This document shows positions 21,162 through 30,800 of a stretch of DNA of 59,931 nt, one piece after another. Source of the DNA: Chryseobacterium gleum (GTDB taxonomy: Bacteria > Bacteroidota > Bacteroidia > Flavobacteriales_D > Sanyastnellaceae). Location of the stretch: NCBI GenBank assembly GCA_945869405.1, contig CAMBPD010000002.1, forward strand, positions 1 to 59,931, in the 5' to 3' direction. Position 1 is the stretch's first letter. Each line of letters begins with the position of its first letter. The notes beneath the pieces were generated by a model. The model saw only the letters and a program-made list of their open reading frames with translations, was not told the origin of the DNA and did not search any database. The translations under genes and the position numbers were made by a program.

Positions 21162-22336
21162 AAATTATTTACTTCAGTCCACACCCGCATATCAGCATGG
21201 CCGCCCCTAGCGGTCCTGGCACGCATATACGGGAGGTCATCGCGGGATTCGAAGCACATGGACATACGGTTATTCGCTGCATTGCGGGAGGAGAAAAACT
21301 TGAGCAAGGTGGAACTGCCATTTCCTTTTCGCGCAATACGTGGAAGAAAGTGATTCCCTCCGTTCTATGGTCAACTCTCCGTGATCTTACTATGGTAAGG
21401 CTAGACCGAAGGTTAGAGAGTCGATTGAATGCCCTCATCAAAACCGAACAACCCGACCTCATCTATGAACGTAGTTGTTATGGCATGGGCGCCGGCATGC
21501 GTGCCGCTCGCACAAACGGCGTTCGGTATGTAGTGGAAATGAACGCTCCATACCCTGAGGAAAAAGCAGCTATGCAAGGCAAAAGCTTACTCGGTTTTCT
21601 TGGCAATCAACACGAGAGAAAACAAGTGGCCTATGCATACCGAACCATCGTTGTTTCCTCTGCGATGAAAAACTATTTGGTTGAGAAAACACAGGCAGAC
21701 CCGCAAAAAATAGTCGTGGTGGCCAATGCTGTAAATCCTGCTCGAATGAGCGTCGACGCAACCCACCTTGAAATCATTCGCTCTCGGTATCAACTTTCAA
21801 CCCACCATCGTGTGGTGGGTTTTGTTGGCTCCATTTTCCCGTATCACGGGGTGGGCCAAATGATTGAGTCTTTCGCCCAACTGGAAAAAGAGCATCCCCA
21901 TGCTCGCATGCTCATTGTTGGGGACGGAGAGATTGTACCCAAGCTGCGAGCACGTGTGGATACTTTGCGGTTGGCGGATAAAATCCACTTCACCGGCAAT
22001 GTGCCCCACAACGAAGTGTATACCTATCTTTCCGTGATGGATGTGACGGTTATGGCTCGAAGCAATTGGTATGGATCGCCCGTAAAAATATTTGAATACG
22101 GAGCCATGCGAAAAGCCATTATAGCCCCCAACGTCATTCCCGTGCTGGATGTAATGCAAGACCATGTGCATGGCCTGTTGATTTCGGAAGAACCTAGCGC
22201 TCTCACGAAAGCGTTGAGCTATATGCTGACGAATACCATCAACGCAGAAGAAATGGCGAATACTTTTCATGAAAAGGTCATGCGCGAGCACACGTGGGAA
22301 CAAGTCGCGAAACACATCCTTATCTCTTGCACATGA
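21158..22336 (+). CDS. Glycosyltransferase family 4
   Basis: GPGTHIREVIAGFEAHGHTV; VVGFVGSIFPYHGVGQMIESFAQL; SPVKIFEYGAMRKAIIAPN; start 21158 in ATGA overlap. Confidence 0.92.
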   Translation: MKIIYFSPHPHISMAAPSGPGTHIREVIAGFEAHGHTVIRCIAGGEKLEQGGTAISFSRNTWKKVIPSVLWSTLRDLTMVRLDRRLESRLNALIKTEQPDLIYERSCYGMGAGMRAARTNGVRYVVEMNAPYPEEKAAMQGKSLLGFLGNQHERKQVAYAYRTIVVSSAMKNYLVEKTQADPQKIVVVANAVNPARMSVDATHLEIIRSRYQLSTHHRVVGFVGSIFPYHGVGQMIESFAQLEKEHPHARMLIVGDGEIVPKLRARVDTLRLADKIHFTGNVPHNEVYTYLSVMDVTVMARSNWYGSPVKIFEYGAMRKAIIAPNVIPVLDVMQDHVHGLLISEEPSALTKALSYMLTNTINAEEMANTFHEKVMREHTWEQVAKHILISCT

Positions 22337-23490
22337 ACCTGCTCATCATCACCGATGGAATAACGCCCTTTGTTATAGGAGGCATGCAGAAGCACAGCTA
22401 CAATTTGGCTCGTGAACTTGCGCTTCTAGGCCATCGGGTCACCTTGTTTCACTGCGTCACAGGGGCGAATAAATTACCCGAAAGAGAAGATTTGCTCGCA
22501 ACGTTTGGTGAAGAGGCCATGAGCAATATCGAATCAATTTGCCTACGATTCCCTGCGCCTTCCTGGTATCCAGGTCACTACTTAAAAGAATCTTATCTCT
22601 TCTCTCGCATGGTATACAAGCGCATTGAACCGCGCATGGCCGAATTTGACTTTATCTATGCGAAAGGATTTACTGCCTGGTACTTTTTGGAGCAGAAAAA
22701 GCGCGGAGAAAAAATGCCGCCTGTTGGCATTAAATTTCATGGCTATGAAATGTTTCAACCCTCTGTTGGTTGGCGGATGTGGATGGAAAACCGAATGCTT
22801 TCAAGACCTGTAACATGGAATAATCTTCACGCAGACGTTGTGTTTTCGTACGGCGGAAAAATAACCTCGCTCATCGAATCTATCGGGGTAGACCGCGAGA
22901 AAATAATTGAGATTCCCACCGGTATCGATGCACGGTGGATATCGAAAAGTGCACCAATGCCACTGCATGGATGCATCCATTTTTGCTTCATCGGCCGTAA
23001 TGAACGCCGTAAAGGAATTAGTGAACTGAACGAGGCAATCAAACAATTAAAAGACAGCAACTTCCAATTTCACTTTATAGGCCCCTTGCCTTCGTCAATT
23101 CAAATAAAACAAGCCAACATTACCTACCACGGGGCGCTGCGTGAGCCTGCAAAAATTCAAGCCATTTTAGATCAATGCCAGGTACTTGTTGTGCCGTCGC
23201 ACTCGGAGGGCATGCCCAATGTAATCATGGAAGGCATGGCGAGAGGACTTGCTATTTTGGCTACGCCTGTTGGAGCAGTTGAGGCCATTGTTGATGAATC
23301 GACGGGGTGGCTTGTGAGGCCAGGCAGCATCGAAGAGCTTACAAAATGCTTGGCCCAAATTCTTGTAATACCCTCCGAACAACTGGCGCTAAAGCAACAG
23401 GCATCGCTGAATAAGATAAAATCGTTTACTTGGGAAAACATTGCTCGGCATACCGCAAACCAAATTGGTCGGTATCGGAGTGGCGGTTAA
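22333..23490 (+). CDS. Glycosyltransferase family 4
   Basis: GGMQKHSYNLARELALLGHRVTLFH; VVPSHSEGMPNVIMEGMARGLAILATPVGAVEAIV; ATGA overlap start. Confidence 0.93.
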   Translation: MNLLIITDGITPFVIGGMQKHSYNLARELALLGHRVTLFHCVTGANKLPEREDLLATFGEEAMSNIESICLRFPAPSWYPGHYLKESYLFSRMVYKRIEPRMAEFDFIYAKGFTAWYFLEQKKRGEKMPPVGIKFHGYEMFQPSVGWRMWMENRMLSRPVTWNNLHADVVFSYGGKITSLIESIGVDREKIIEIPTGIDARWISKSAPMPLHGCIHFCFIGRNERRKGISELNEAIKQLKDSNFQFHFIGPLPSSIQIKQANITYHGALREPAKIQAILDQCQVLVVPSHSEGMPNVIMEGMARGLAILATPVGAVEAIVDESTGWLVRPGSIEELTKCLAQILVIPSEQLALKQQASLNKIKSFTWENIARHTANQIGRYRSGG

Positions 23491-23505
23491 CTTCGCCCTG
23501 CTAAA

Positions 23506-24777
23506 ATGACCCCCACCAAAACCTATTTCCCCGGACTCAACGCACTGCGCTTTTTTGCGGCCATGGCCGTCATGGTGACGCACGTTGAGTTTACCAAAAA
23601 GGTAATGCTTCATGGCGACAGATTTTGGCTGAAAATTGACACTTGGATTCAAGGAAACGCACTGACCTCCATTTTTCGGGATGGCCCACCGCAGGCGATT
23701 CATTGGGTGAGCCCGTTCGTAACCTTTGGTGGTTACATCGGAGTAATCTTCTTCTTTGTGCTCAGTGGATTTTTAATAACCTACCTACTGCTAGAAGAAA
23801 AACGAGTGAGCGCAACTGTAGCGGTAAAAAAATTCTATGTTCGGAGAATTCTCCGTATTTGGCCATTGTATTACTTTCTGGTCATTCTCGGTTTTTTTAT
23901 ACTCCATCACATCCCTCTATTTGAAGTTGTCTCGCAAGAAGATGAATTCTTCAAGCATTATTGGTTCAATCTGCTCTCCTACATCTGCCTGCTTCCCAAC
24001 CTAAGCTTTGCGTTTGTGATGGAGGCCGTTCCCAACTTAGGCCATTTATGGAGCATTGGGGTAGAGGAGCAGTTCTATTTGCTGTGGCCTCTCCTCTTCA
24101 AGTACAGCAAAAAGCCTATGCGGACGCTGTGGTTCTTTCTAATTGGAGTGCTACTGTTCAAGATAGCTTCACTTGTGGCCATTCGGATCTTTTTCCCCGG
24201 ACCGCCGCCCGACCCTGACTTAATGATTCATTCACCCGTAGAGACCTACAAGCGTTTCATCGGGTCGCTCAAGTTTGAAGCAATGGCTATTGGAGGCATA
24301 GGTGCCGGATGGGTTTTTTACGAATACAAACGCGTGCTCGCATTTCTATACACCCCCGCGGTTCAGTGGTTAGCACTCGCTGCAATACCCGCCATTGTTT
24401 TACTAACTCCCGTAAAATTATACTCGGCGCTGTACCTCCTTTTCAGTGTTCCCTTTATGGTTATCATACTCAACGTTGCCACCAATGCAAACTGCACCTA
24501 TCGCATGCAGGGTAAAATCTTGAATTACCTGGGGAAGATATCGTACGGAATTTACATGTATCACCTCGTGTGCATTGCCTTTGTTTTCCATGTGCTCGAC
24601 GGTTGGCTTCACTTCCCACTTCGTCTTGAGGGGTGGCACAGTGCATTACTCTATTTGTTTTCAATTCCGTTGACCCTAGGCGTGTCAGCACTTAGCTATC
24701 ATTTCATCGAATCCCCGTTTATCCGAAAGAAGCGTAAATTCACCACCGTGTTAAGCGGTGAAGATGCCCGCCAGTAA
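23506..24777 (+). CDS. Acyltransferase family 3 (OafA/YrhL-like) membrane protein
   Basis: YFPGLNALRFFAAMAVMVTHVEF; FFVLSGFLITYLLLEE; LWSIGVEEQFYLLWPLLF. Confidence 0.95.
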   Translation: MTPTKTYFPGLNALRFFAAMAVMVTHVEFTKKVMLHGDRFWLKIDTWIQGNALTSIFRDGPPQAIHWVSPFVTFGGYIGVIFFFVLSGFLITYLLLEEKRVSATVAVKKFYVRRILRIWPLYYFLVILGFFILHHIPLFEVVSQEDEFFKHYWFNLLSYICLLPNLSFAFVMEAVPNLGHLWSIGVEEQFYLLWPLLFKYSKKPMRTLWFFLIGVLLFKIASLVAIRIFFPGPPPDPDLMIHSPVETYKRFIGSLKFEAMAIGGIGAGWVFYEYKRVLAFLYTPAVQWLALAAIPAIVLLTPVKLYSALYLLFSVPFMVIILNVATNANCTYRMQGKILNYLGKISYGIYMYHLVCIAFVFHVLDGWLHFPLRLEGWHSALLYLFSIPLTLGVSALSYHFIESPFIRKKRKFTTVLSGEDARQ

Positions 24778-26098
24778 CGTTATGTTTAGGAAATTCTCCA
24801 TATTTCTCATTTACGCCAGCTTGTACGCGTTTTCCTACGTGTTCTTCAAGGTGCCTTTTGAGTTTTACCTAGCGTATCTTATTTTCATTCTTTACTTTCC
24901 TTTTTTCTTCGCGAAGTTTGGGGTTCCCAAATGGCCATTACTCGTATTCATGCCCTTGCTTTTTTCGGGTATGCTTTTCTGTCTCACTGGAGACAACACT
25001 CCGCAGCAATTCTTTAAAATATTCATCGGTTTCTTTTCCTCGTGCTTGTTCTACCACTATGTAGTGCAGAGCTATGATTTCGATTTGAAAGAACTCTATC
25101 GACTCTACCTGAAGTCTGCATACATCGTCACGATTATTGGGCTAGTGCAAATCGTTTCCTACTTCGTAGGTTTTAAACCGGGTTATAATTTTCTCTGGAT
25201 ATTCAATAAGTGGAACCCCAGCTTCGGTGGACTCGGTATACGAATGAGCTCCGTTTTTTCGGAGCCCGCTTACTTCGCGGCAACTATATCGCCAGCGTTT
25301 TTCACCTCCGTGTTCAACCTATTCCAACGAAACCCTCTTTTCATAAGCAAAGCACAAAGCATACTCATAGCAGTTGTTTATCCTCTCACCTACTCAAGCC
25401 TTGGCATCTTGGCCATTTTCTTCACGATCATCATGCTGCTCATCAACCTGGGGACTTTGCGGTATTCCCTCGTGTTTATTCCCTTACTTCTGGTCACCAT
25501 TAACTACTCGTATAAAAACGTACCTGAGTTTCGTGACCGATGGGACGGAACCATTGAGATTTATACAACCGCCAACATCTACGACTACGACATCCACGGT
25601 AGTAGCTTCGTACTGTACAACAACTCCCACGTGGCGTTTGAAAACTTTAAGCTACATCCGATTTTTGGAACGGGGCTTGGCGGCCACCCAACGGCCTTCG
25701 ACAAATACACCCTTACCCAAGAGATTGGCGCTGTGCAAATCGACTTTAATAAGATGGATGCCAACTCCATGTTCCTTCGACTAATGTCGGAAACCGGGCT
25801 TTACGGGCTAAGTGTAATGCTGTTGCTACTTTTTCGCAGTTGGATCCTCAAACCAAATGCTATCGACGATGAAACCTGGGTTATGTCGAACAGTCTTGCC
25901 ATCATCATCCTGGTTTATCTCCTGCGCCAAGGACACTATTTTCTCAATGGATTTCCACTTTTTCTCTGGCTCTATTACTATCTATCTGTTCAAAACAAAG
26001 CCGCTATGGCACAGAAAAGGGCTGAAATTAAAGCTGCTGAAATCGAGAAATTTCGCCCTTCCATCGGGGCAGGTCCACTTTACCCAGGGCGTATTTGA
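24764..26098 (+). CDS. O-antigen polymerase/ligase-like membrane protein (Wzy-like)
   Basis: Many TM segments and large soluble loop with HPIFGTGLGGHP...ANSMFLRLMSETGLYGL motif. Confidence 0.8.
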   Translation: MPASNVMFRKFSIFLIYASLYAFSYVFFKVPFEFYLAYLIFILYFPFFFAKFGVPKWPLLVFMPLLFSGMLFCLTGDNTPQQFFKIFIGFFSSCLFYHYVVQSYDFDLKELYRLYLKSAYIVTIIGLVQIVSYFVGFKPGYNFLWIFNKWNPSFGGLGIRMSSVFSEPAYFAATISPAFFTSVFNLFQRNPLFISKAQSILIAVVYPLTYSSLGILAIFFTIIMLLINLGTLRYSLVFIPLLLVTINYSYKNVPEFRDRWDGTIEIYTTANIYDYDIHGSSFVLYNNSHVAFENFKLHPIFGTGLGGHPTAFDKYTLTQEIGAVQIDFNKMDANSMFLRLMSETGLYGLSVMLLLLFRSWILKPNAIDDETWVMSNSLAIIILVYLLRQGHYFLNGFPLFLWLYYYLSVQNKAAMAQKRAEIKAAEIEKFRPSIGAGPLYPGRI

Positions 26099-26861
26099 TC
26101 TGCGCCAACGACCAATGAACTTCAATGTTTCTTCGTAGAATCAACAATTCCGTTTTCTCGCTAGCGTTCAATCCGGGAAACGTCGTGAAGTGATAGCGAT
26201 ACGTTGCCTCTATCCGTTGCTTAGCGAATGCACTTATCGAGAAGTTCGTTTGGATGGGTGAGCAAAACATCTGCGGCTTTACGCCAACATTTTCATGCAG
26301 CCAATGACTGCTTTTCGCAACCTCGTACTCAACATCAGATTCTTTGGCCGTGGCCCGAAGTAAGTGCGACATCGTGTGCGACTGTATACTGTGCCCGCGG
26401 GCAACCAACCCCTTGAGTTCTGCAATTGACATCGGTGTAAAATCATCTGTTTCGTGATCCACCTTCGCATCGATAACCTTTCGAATATGCTCTCGGTAAT
26501 AGGCCATTGGATTTGGCGCATCAATAAAATGGGGCACCACAAAAAATACCGCACGGGCTCCTCGACTCTCCAGCACTTCAGCTGCCATCGCATTGTTCTT
26601 CAAGCCGTCATCGAAGGTAAACAAAACATATGGCCCTGCTTTATGCTTACCTTCAAAATACTCGCTGAGCAGCATGGGGTCGAACGACTTGAAATGCAAA
26701 AGCAGAAAATCGACAAGGTTTTCCATTTGATCTCTTCGTTCCAAGGGTGTCGAATGCATGCATAAAACGATGAGCTCATCGGGCTGATAGTTCCAAGGTC
26801 TTAGGAGGTACTCAGAAGCACCCACCAGCGCTTTTAGAGTTTGAATCATAAAGTGTTTCAT
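26028..26861 (-). CDS. Polysaccharide deacetylase family protein
   Basis: YVLFTFDDGLKNNAMAAEVLESRGARAVFFVVPHFID...HSIQSHTMSHLLRAT (NodB-like motifs). Confidence 0.93.
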   Translation of the reverse strand: MKHFMIQTLKALVGASEYLLRPWNYQPDELIVLCMHSTPLERRDQMENLVDFLLLHFKSFDPMLLSEYFEGKHKAGPYVLFTFDDGLKNNAMAAEVLESRGARAVFFVVPHFIDAPNPMAYYREHIRKVIDAKVDHETDDFTPMSIAELKGLVARGHSIQSHTMSHLLRATAKESDVEYEVAKSSHWLHENVGVKPQMFCSPIQTNFSISAFAKQRIEATYRYHFTTFPGLNASEKTELLILRRNIEVHWSLAQIKYALGKVDLPRWKGEISRFQQL

Positions 26862-27808
26862 CACCAGGTGTCTATATCGCTTCTGAACATCCACCAATCG
26901 GCCCAATCCTCAGCTGCATCTGCCTTTGGACCCTTGGCTATAAAATAAATACGTTTTTCAATTTGTCGCATCCCCATAGCCTGAATCACCTCAATCTGCA
27001 GTGGAGAACGATTGTTGGCTGCGATAGACAACAAGGTAAAATTTGCGCTCCGCTTTACATCGCGAATGAGAGCACTCAACGCTTCCAGCATGAATTCCTT
27101 CTCTGCATGTGTCACCAGAAATTTTCCTATGACAAGCTCACGGATTATTTTTTTTCGACGTTGCGCCTTAAGCTCAACAAACGCCTTTTTGCCATTTTTC
27201 TCATACGTAAAGCGGTAGAAATCCCCTGTTTCATAGGCAAAGCGGTAATCATCAAATTCCTTACGCTGGTCAACATAGGAAGTAGCGACATCTGCATCGA
27301 AATCGCTCATGACGCGATCACCCCATGCTTTTCGTAGTTGTTTTTCCGGGTTACTGAAAAACGAAAGAAATGGATTCAACGGTTTGATAAACCACTGTAA
27401 GTTGAATGGATTCTTCCATCCATTGCGCATGAAGGAGTTGAAAGATGCCTCCACTGGGAACCCAATAAGTAATTCGGCATTAAAACCGCTTCCGGGCTCA
27501 TGAATGAAATTTAGCATCTTACCGAAAAGACCCTTGCCCCTGTAATCCGGATGCACGAGGGAGTTTCCACTTTGATAGGATTGCACCTTCTCCCCGTTTA
27601 TAACGACCGGCCAATAAAAGAATGATTGAAAGCCTGCCACACGATCACCATCAATGGCCACCAAGCGAATACAATGCGTGCGTTGAAACTCATGCTCATA
27701 AAATTGACCGAACAATGTATCAAAACGAATCGATCCCGTGGAATACTCCATATCAAACAAGGCTACTACCTGCGTTCGCATCCAATCTTCATACTTTTGA
27801 ATAGTCAT
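26861..27808 (-). CDS. GNAT-family N-acetyltransferase
   Basis: DGDRVAGFQSFFYWPVVINGEKVQSYQSGNSLVHPDYRGKGLFGKML; TGATG overlap with the deacetylase. Confidence 0.85.
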   Translation of the reverse strand: MTIQKYEDWMRTQVVALFDMEYSTGSIRFDTLFGQFYEHEFQRTHCIRLVAIDGDRVAGFQSFFYWPVVINGEKVQSYQSGNSLVHPDYRGKGLFGKMLNFIHEPGSGFNAELLIGFPVEASFNSFMRNGWKNPFNLQWFIKPLNPFLSFFSNPEKQLRKAWGDRVMSDFDADVATSYVDQRKEFDDYRFAYETGDFYRFTYEKNGKKAFVELKAQRRKKIIRELVIGKFLVTHAEKEFMLEALSALIRDVKRSANFTLLSIAANNRSPLQIEVIQAMGMRQIEKRIYFIAKGPKADAAEDWADWWMFRSDIDTW

Positions 27809-27833
27809 AGACAGCCGTTTATTTGCAGCGAAG

Positions 27834-28862
27834 ATGAAAAGAATTCTTGTTCTTTATAAAGAATTAGCGGGTTACTTTATGGCCTGTCTGGATGAATTGT
27901 GTGAAATGCATGGCGTAGAAGCAGATGTTGTAGCCTACCCTGTAAACACAGATGCGCCGTTCCAATTTAATCACTCTTCGCGGATCCGCATCATTTCTCG
28001 CACCAACGTGACCGATGCCGAGCTCGTGCAAATGGTGTCTCACACAAACTATCAACTCATGTTTATAGGTGGCTGGTTCGACAGCGGTTATTTAAACGCA
28101 GTGAAGCATAAAAAATGTAACGCTGTATTGGGGTTCGACAATGCATGGAACGGCTCCCCCAAACAAGTTCTCTCGGCTTTATATGGCAACGTATTCATCC
28201 GGCCACTCTTCGACTATGCCTTTGTTCCCGGCAGCAAGCAAGCCATTTTTGCAAAGCGTCTTGGGTTCGCTGAAAACCGCATTTTTCGCGGGGCCTACTC
28301 TTGCGATGTGGCGCGGTTCTCTTCGGTTCAATCAACACACCAACTGAAAAAACGCCTGATCTATACCGGTAGGTATTCTACTGAAAAATTTGTTCTCCCT
28401 TTGTTTGATGTGTTTCATGAATTGGCCGAAACAAACTTCCCCGATTGGGAATTGCATTGCATAGGCACAGGTCCACTTTGGGAAAAAAGACTGGAGTCGC
28501 CTCACATTATTCACCATGGCTTTATGCAGCCGAATGAGTTGTTGCAACTCATGAGTACAGGCAGTGCTTTTGTATTGCCAAGCACATTCGAGCCCTGGGG
28601 AGTGGTTGTGCATGAGTTCGCGGCGGCGGGTTACCCAATGGTTTTGTCGAGCGCTGTTGGTGCATCTGAAGCCTTTTTGCACCCAGGGGAAAACGGGTTT
28701 TTATTTCAGTCCACAAACACCGCCGAATTGAAGAACTGCTTGTCTCAACTCATGGCACTCGCACCAAACGAACTCAACACGATGGGCATCGAAAGCAGAG
28801 TGTTATCCAAAGGCATTACACCGCAAACTTGGGCCGCACAATTGGCCGGCATTATGCATTAA
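27834..28862 (+). CDS. Glycosyltransferase family 4
   Basis: KRLIYTGRYSTEKFVLPLFDVFHEL...FVLPSTFEPWGVVVHEFAAAGYPMVLSSAVGASEAFL. Confidence 0.9.
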   Translation: MKRILVLYKELAGYFMACLDELCEMHGVEADVVAYPVNTDAPFQFNHSSRIRIISRTNVTDAELVQMVSHTNYQLMFIGGWFDSGYLNAVKHKKCNAVLGFDNAWNGSPKQVLSALYGNVFIRPLFDYAFVPGSKQAIFAKRLGFAENRIFRGAYSCDVARFSSVQSTHQLKKRLIYTGRYSTEKFVLPLFDVFHELAETNFPDWELHCIGTGPLWEKRLESPHIIHHGFMQPNELLQLMSTGSAFVLPSTFEPWGVVVHEFAAAGYPMVLSSAVGASEAFLHPGENGFLFQSTNTAELKNCLSQLMALAPNELNTMGIESRVLSKGITPQTWAAQLAGIMH

Positions 28863-28934
28863 GTAGGTATTTCCTTGGCACATGTTTGCCAAGGGCTCTT
28901 CCACTATTACCTTGCCGACCTATAAGCAAACACA

Positions 28935-30800
28935 ATGTGCGGAATTAGTGGCATAGCGCGATTCACCAACCTAGAGGAATGCAAGGATAAGGTTCGCACC
29001 ATGAACCGTCATATCGCGCATCGCGGACCAGACGCAGAAGGCGTTTGGTCGAATGAGCATTGTGTTCTTGGCCACAGAAGGCTATCCATTATCGATACTT
29101 CAGACGCAGGCAACCAGCCCTTCGCCATTGACAACCATAAGCTTGTTGTGGTTTTCAATGGCGAGATATACAACTACCTTGAACTGCGCACAGAACTAGA
29201 GCACACGCACTCGTTCACCACTCATACAGACACTGAAGTTATACTAGCTGCCTATAAAAAGTGGGGGGTTGATTGTGTTAAGCACTTCATCGGCATGTTC
29301 GCTTTTGCTTTATGGGACGAGGAACAAGAGCAGCTATTCATTGCCCGTGACCGCATGGGCGTGAAGCCTTTATATTATACCGAAACGTCACACGGATTGG
29401 TTTTTGCATCGGAGTTGCGTGCGGTTCTCTCGACAGATTGGGTGGATCGTAAAATAAGCAGTTCATCGTTGGCCGACTACCTGCGTTATCAAACAGTTCA
29501 TGCACCGCAAACGATTATCGAAGGCGTTTTAATGCTAATGCCTGGGCATCGTATGCTGGTAAACACCAAGGGACATAGCATTGAGCGTTGGTGGGACATG
29601 GTAGATAGCCGAACAAAACTCGATGGGAATGAGTCGAAAGAGAGTGTTCAACACCACATCAGCGACTTGCTCACTTCGAGTGTTGAATTGCGCATGCGCG
29701 CTGATGTTCCTTTTGGAGCTTTTCTCTCCGGAGGCATCGATTCGAGCATTGTTGTTGGACTCATGAGCCGCGTTTCGGATCATCCTGTAAACACATTCTC
29801 AATTACGTTTCAAGAAAAAGCATACGATGAGAGCCCGTATTCTGAATTAATAGCAAAACGCTTTCGCACAAAGCACACCGCCATTCAACTCAGCGCTGCT
29901 CATTTTCTCCAAACTATTCCGGAAGCACTTCACGCTATAGACCATCCTAGCGGAGATGGACCAAACACTTATGTGGTATCAAAAGCGACTCGCGATGCCG
30001 GCGTAAAAATGGCCCTCAGCGGATTGGGGGGCGATGAGGTTTTTGCCGGCTACGATGTGTTCAAACGAATGAAAACAATCGAAGGCCGATCATGGTTGAA
30101 CAAGATGCCTTTAGAGCTTCGTAAAAATTTCGGTGTGCTTCTGAAGTCTTTAAAGCCTTCTGCGGCTTCCGAAAAACTAGCCGCAGCACTTGCTCAAAAA
30201 CGAATTGACCTTGCCCACTTCTATCCGCTCACGCGGCAGGTGCTCTATGAAAATGAAGTGCAACAATTACTGAAGCATGGCGGATCAGCCTCAAACCCTG
30301 TTCAGCTTCTGGCACAGGCGGTAGGTGGCACACGCATGCCCACTCTGTCCAAAGTAAGTGTGCTAGAGATGTCGACATACATGCAAAACGTTCTCCTGCG
30401 TGATGCCGACCAAATGAGCATGGCCCATGCGTTGGAAATACGCGTACCCTTCCTCGACCACCGACTCATCGAATTTGTACTCGGCGTGAGCGACAACCAT
30501 AAATACCCCCATACACCCAAAGAATTGCTGACATCAAGCGTGGGTGATTTAATTCCGCGCGAAATCATAGATCGTCCAAAAATGGGGTTCACCTTTCCTT
30601 GGGCACTATGGATGAAAAACGAATTGCGGCCTTTCTGTGAAGAACACCTTAGTGCATTGCAACAGGTGGATGCAATACGTTATGATGCCGTTCACGAGTT
30701 GTGGAAACGATTTCTTTCCGGCGACCCGCGCATCACTTGGTCGCGCATTTGGCCGTTGGTTGTGCTTGGCCATTGGGTAAAACAACACCATGCTCACTAA
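28935..30800 (+). CDS. asnB: Asparagine synthase (glutamine-hydrolysing) family amidotransferase
   Basis: MCGISGIARF with Cys2, HRGPDAEGVW, GAFLSGGIDSSIVVGLM PP-loop, GLGGDEVFAGYDVF. Confidence 0.95.
   Translation: MCGISGIARFTNLEECKDKVRTMNRHIAHRGPDAEGVWSNEHCVLGHRRLSIIDTSDAGNQPFAIDNHKLVVVFNGEIYNYLELRTELEHTHSFTTHTDTEVILAAYKKWGVDCVKHFIGMFAFALWDEEQEQLFIARDRMGVKPLYYTETSHGLVFASELRAVLSTDWVDRKISSSSLADYLRYQTVHAPQTIIEGVLMLMPGHRMLVNTKGHSIERWWDMVDSRTKLDGNESKESVQHHISDLLTSSVELRMRADVPFGAFLSGGIDSSIVVGLMSRVSDHPVNTFSITFQEKAYDESPYSELIAKRFRTKHTAIQLSAAHFLQTIPEALHAIDHPSGDGPNTYVVSKATRDAGVKMALSGLGGDEVFAGYDVFKRMKTIEGRSWLNKMPLELRKNFGVLLKSLKPSAASEKLAAALAQKRIDLAHFYPLTRQVLYENEVQQLLKHGGSASNPVQLLAQAVGGTRMPTLSKVSVLEMSTYMQNVLLRDADQMSMAHALEIRVPFLDHRLIEFVLGVSDNHKYPHTPKELLTSSVGDLIPREIIDRPKMGFTFPWALWMKNELRPFCEEHLSALQQVDAIRYDAVHELWKRFLSGDPRITWSRIWPLVVLGHWVKQHHAH

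Noticed and set aside
28873-28894. Terminator after the GT4 gene (CCTTGGCA-CATGTT-TGCCAAGG)
   Set aside because: Perfect 8-bp hairpin but no U tract on either side; possible RNA structure in the asnB leader, not called a terminator.
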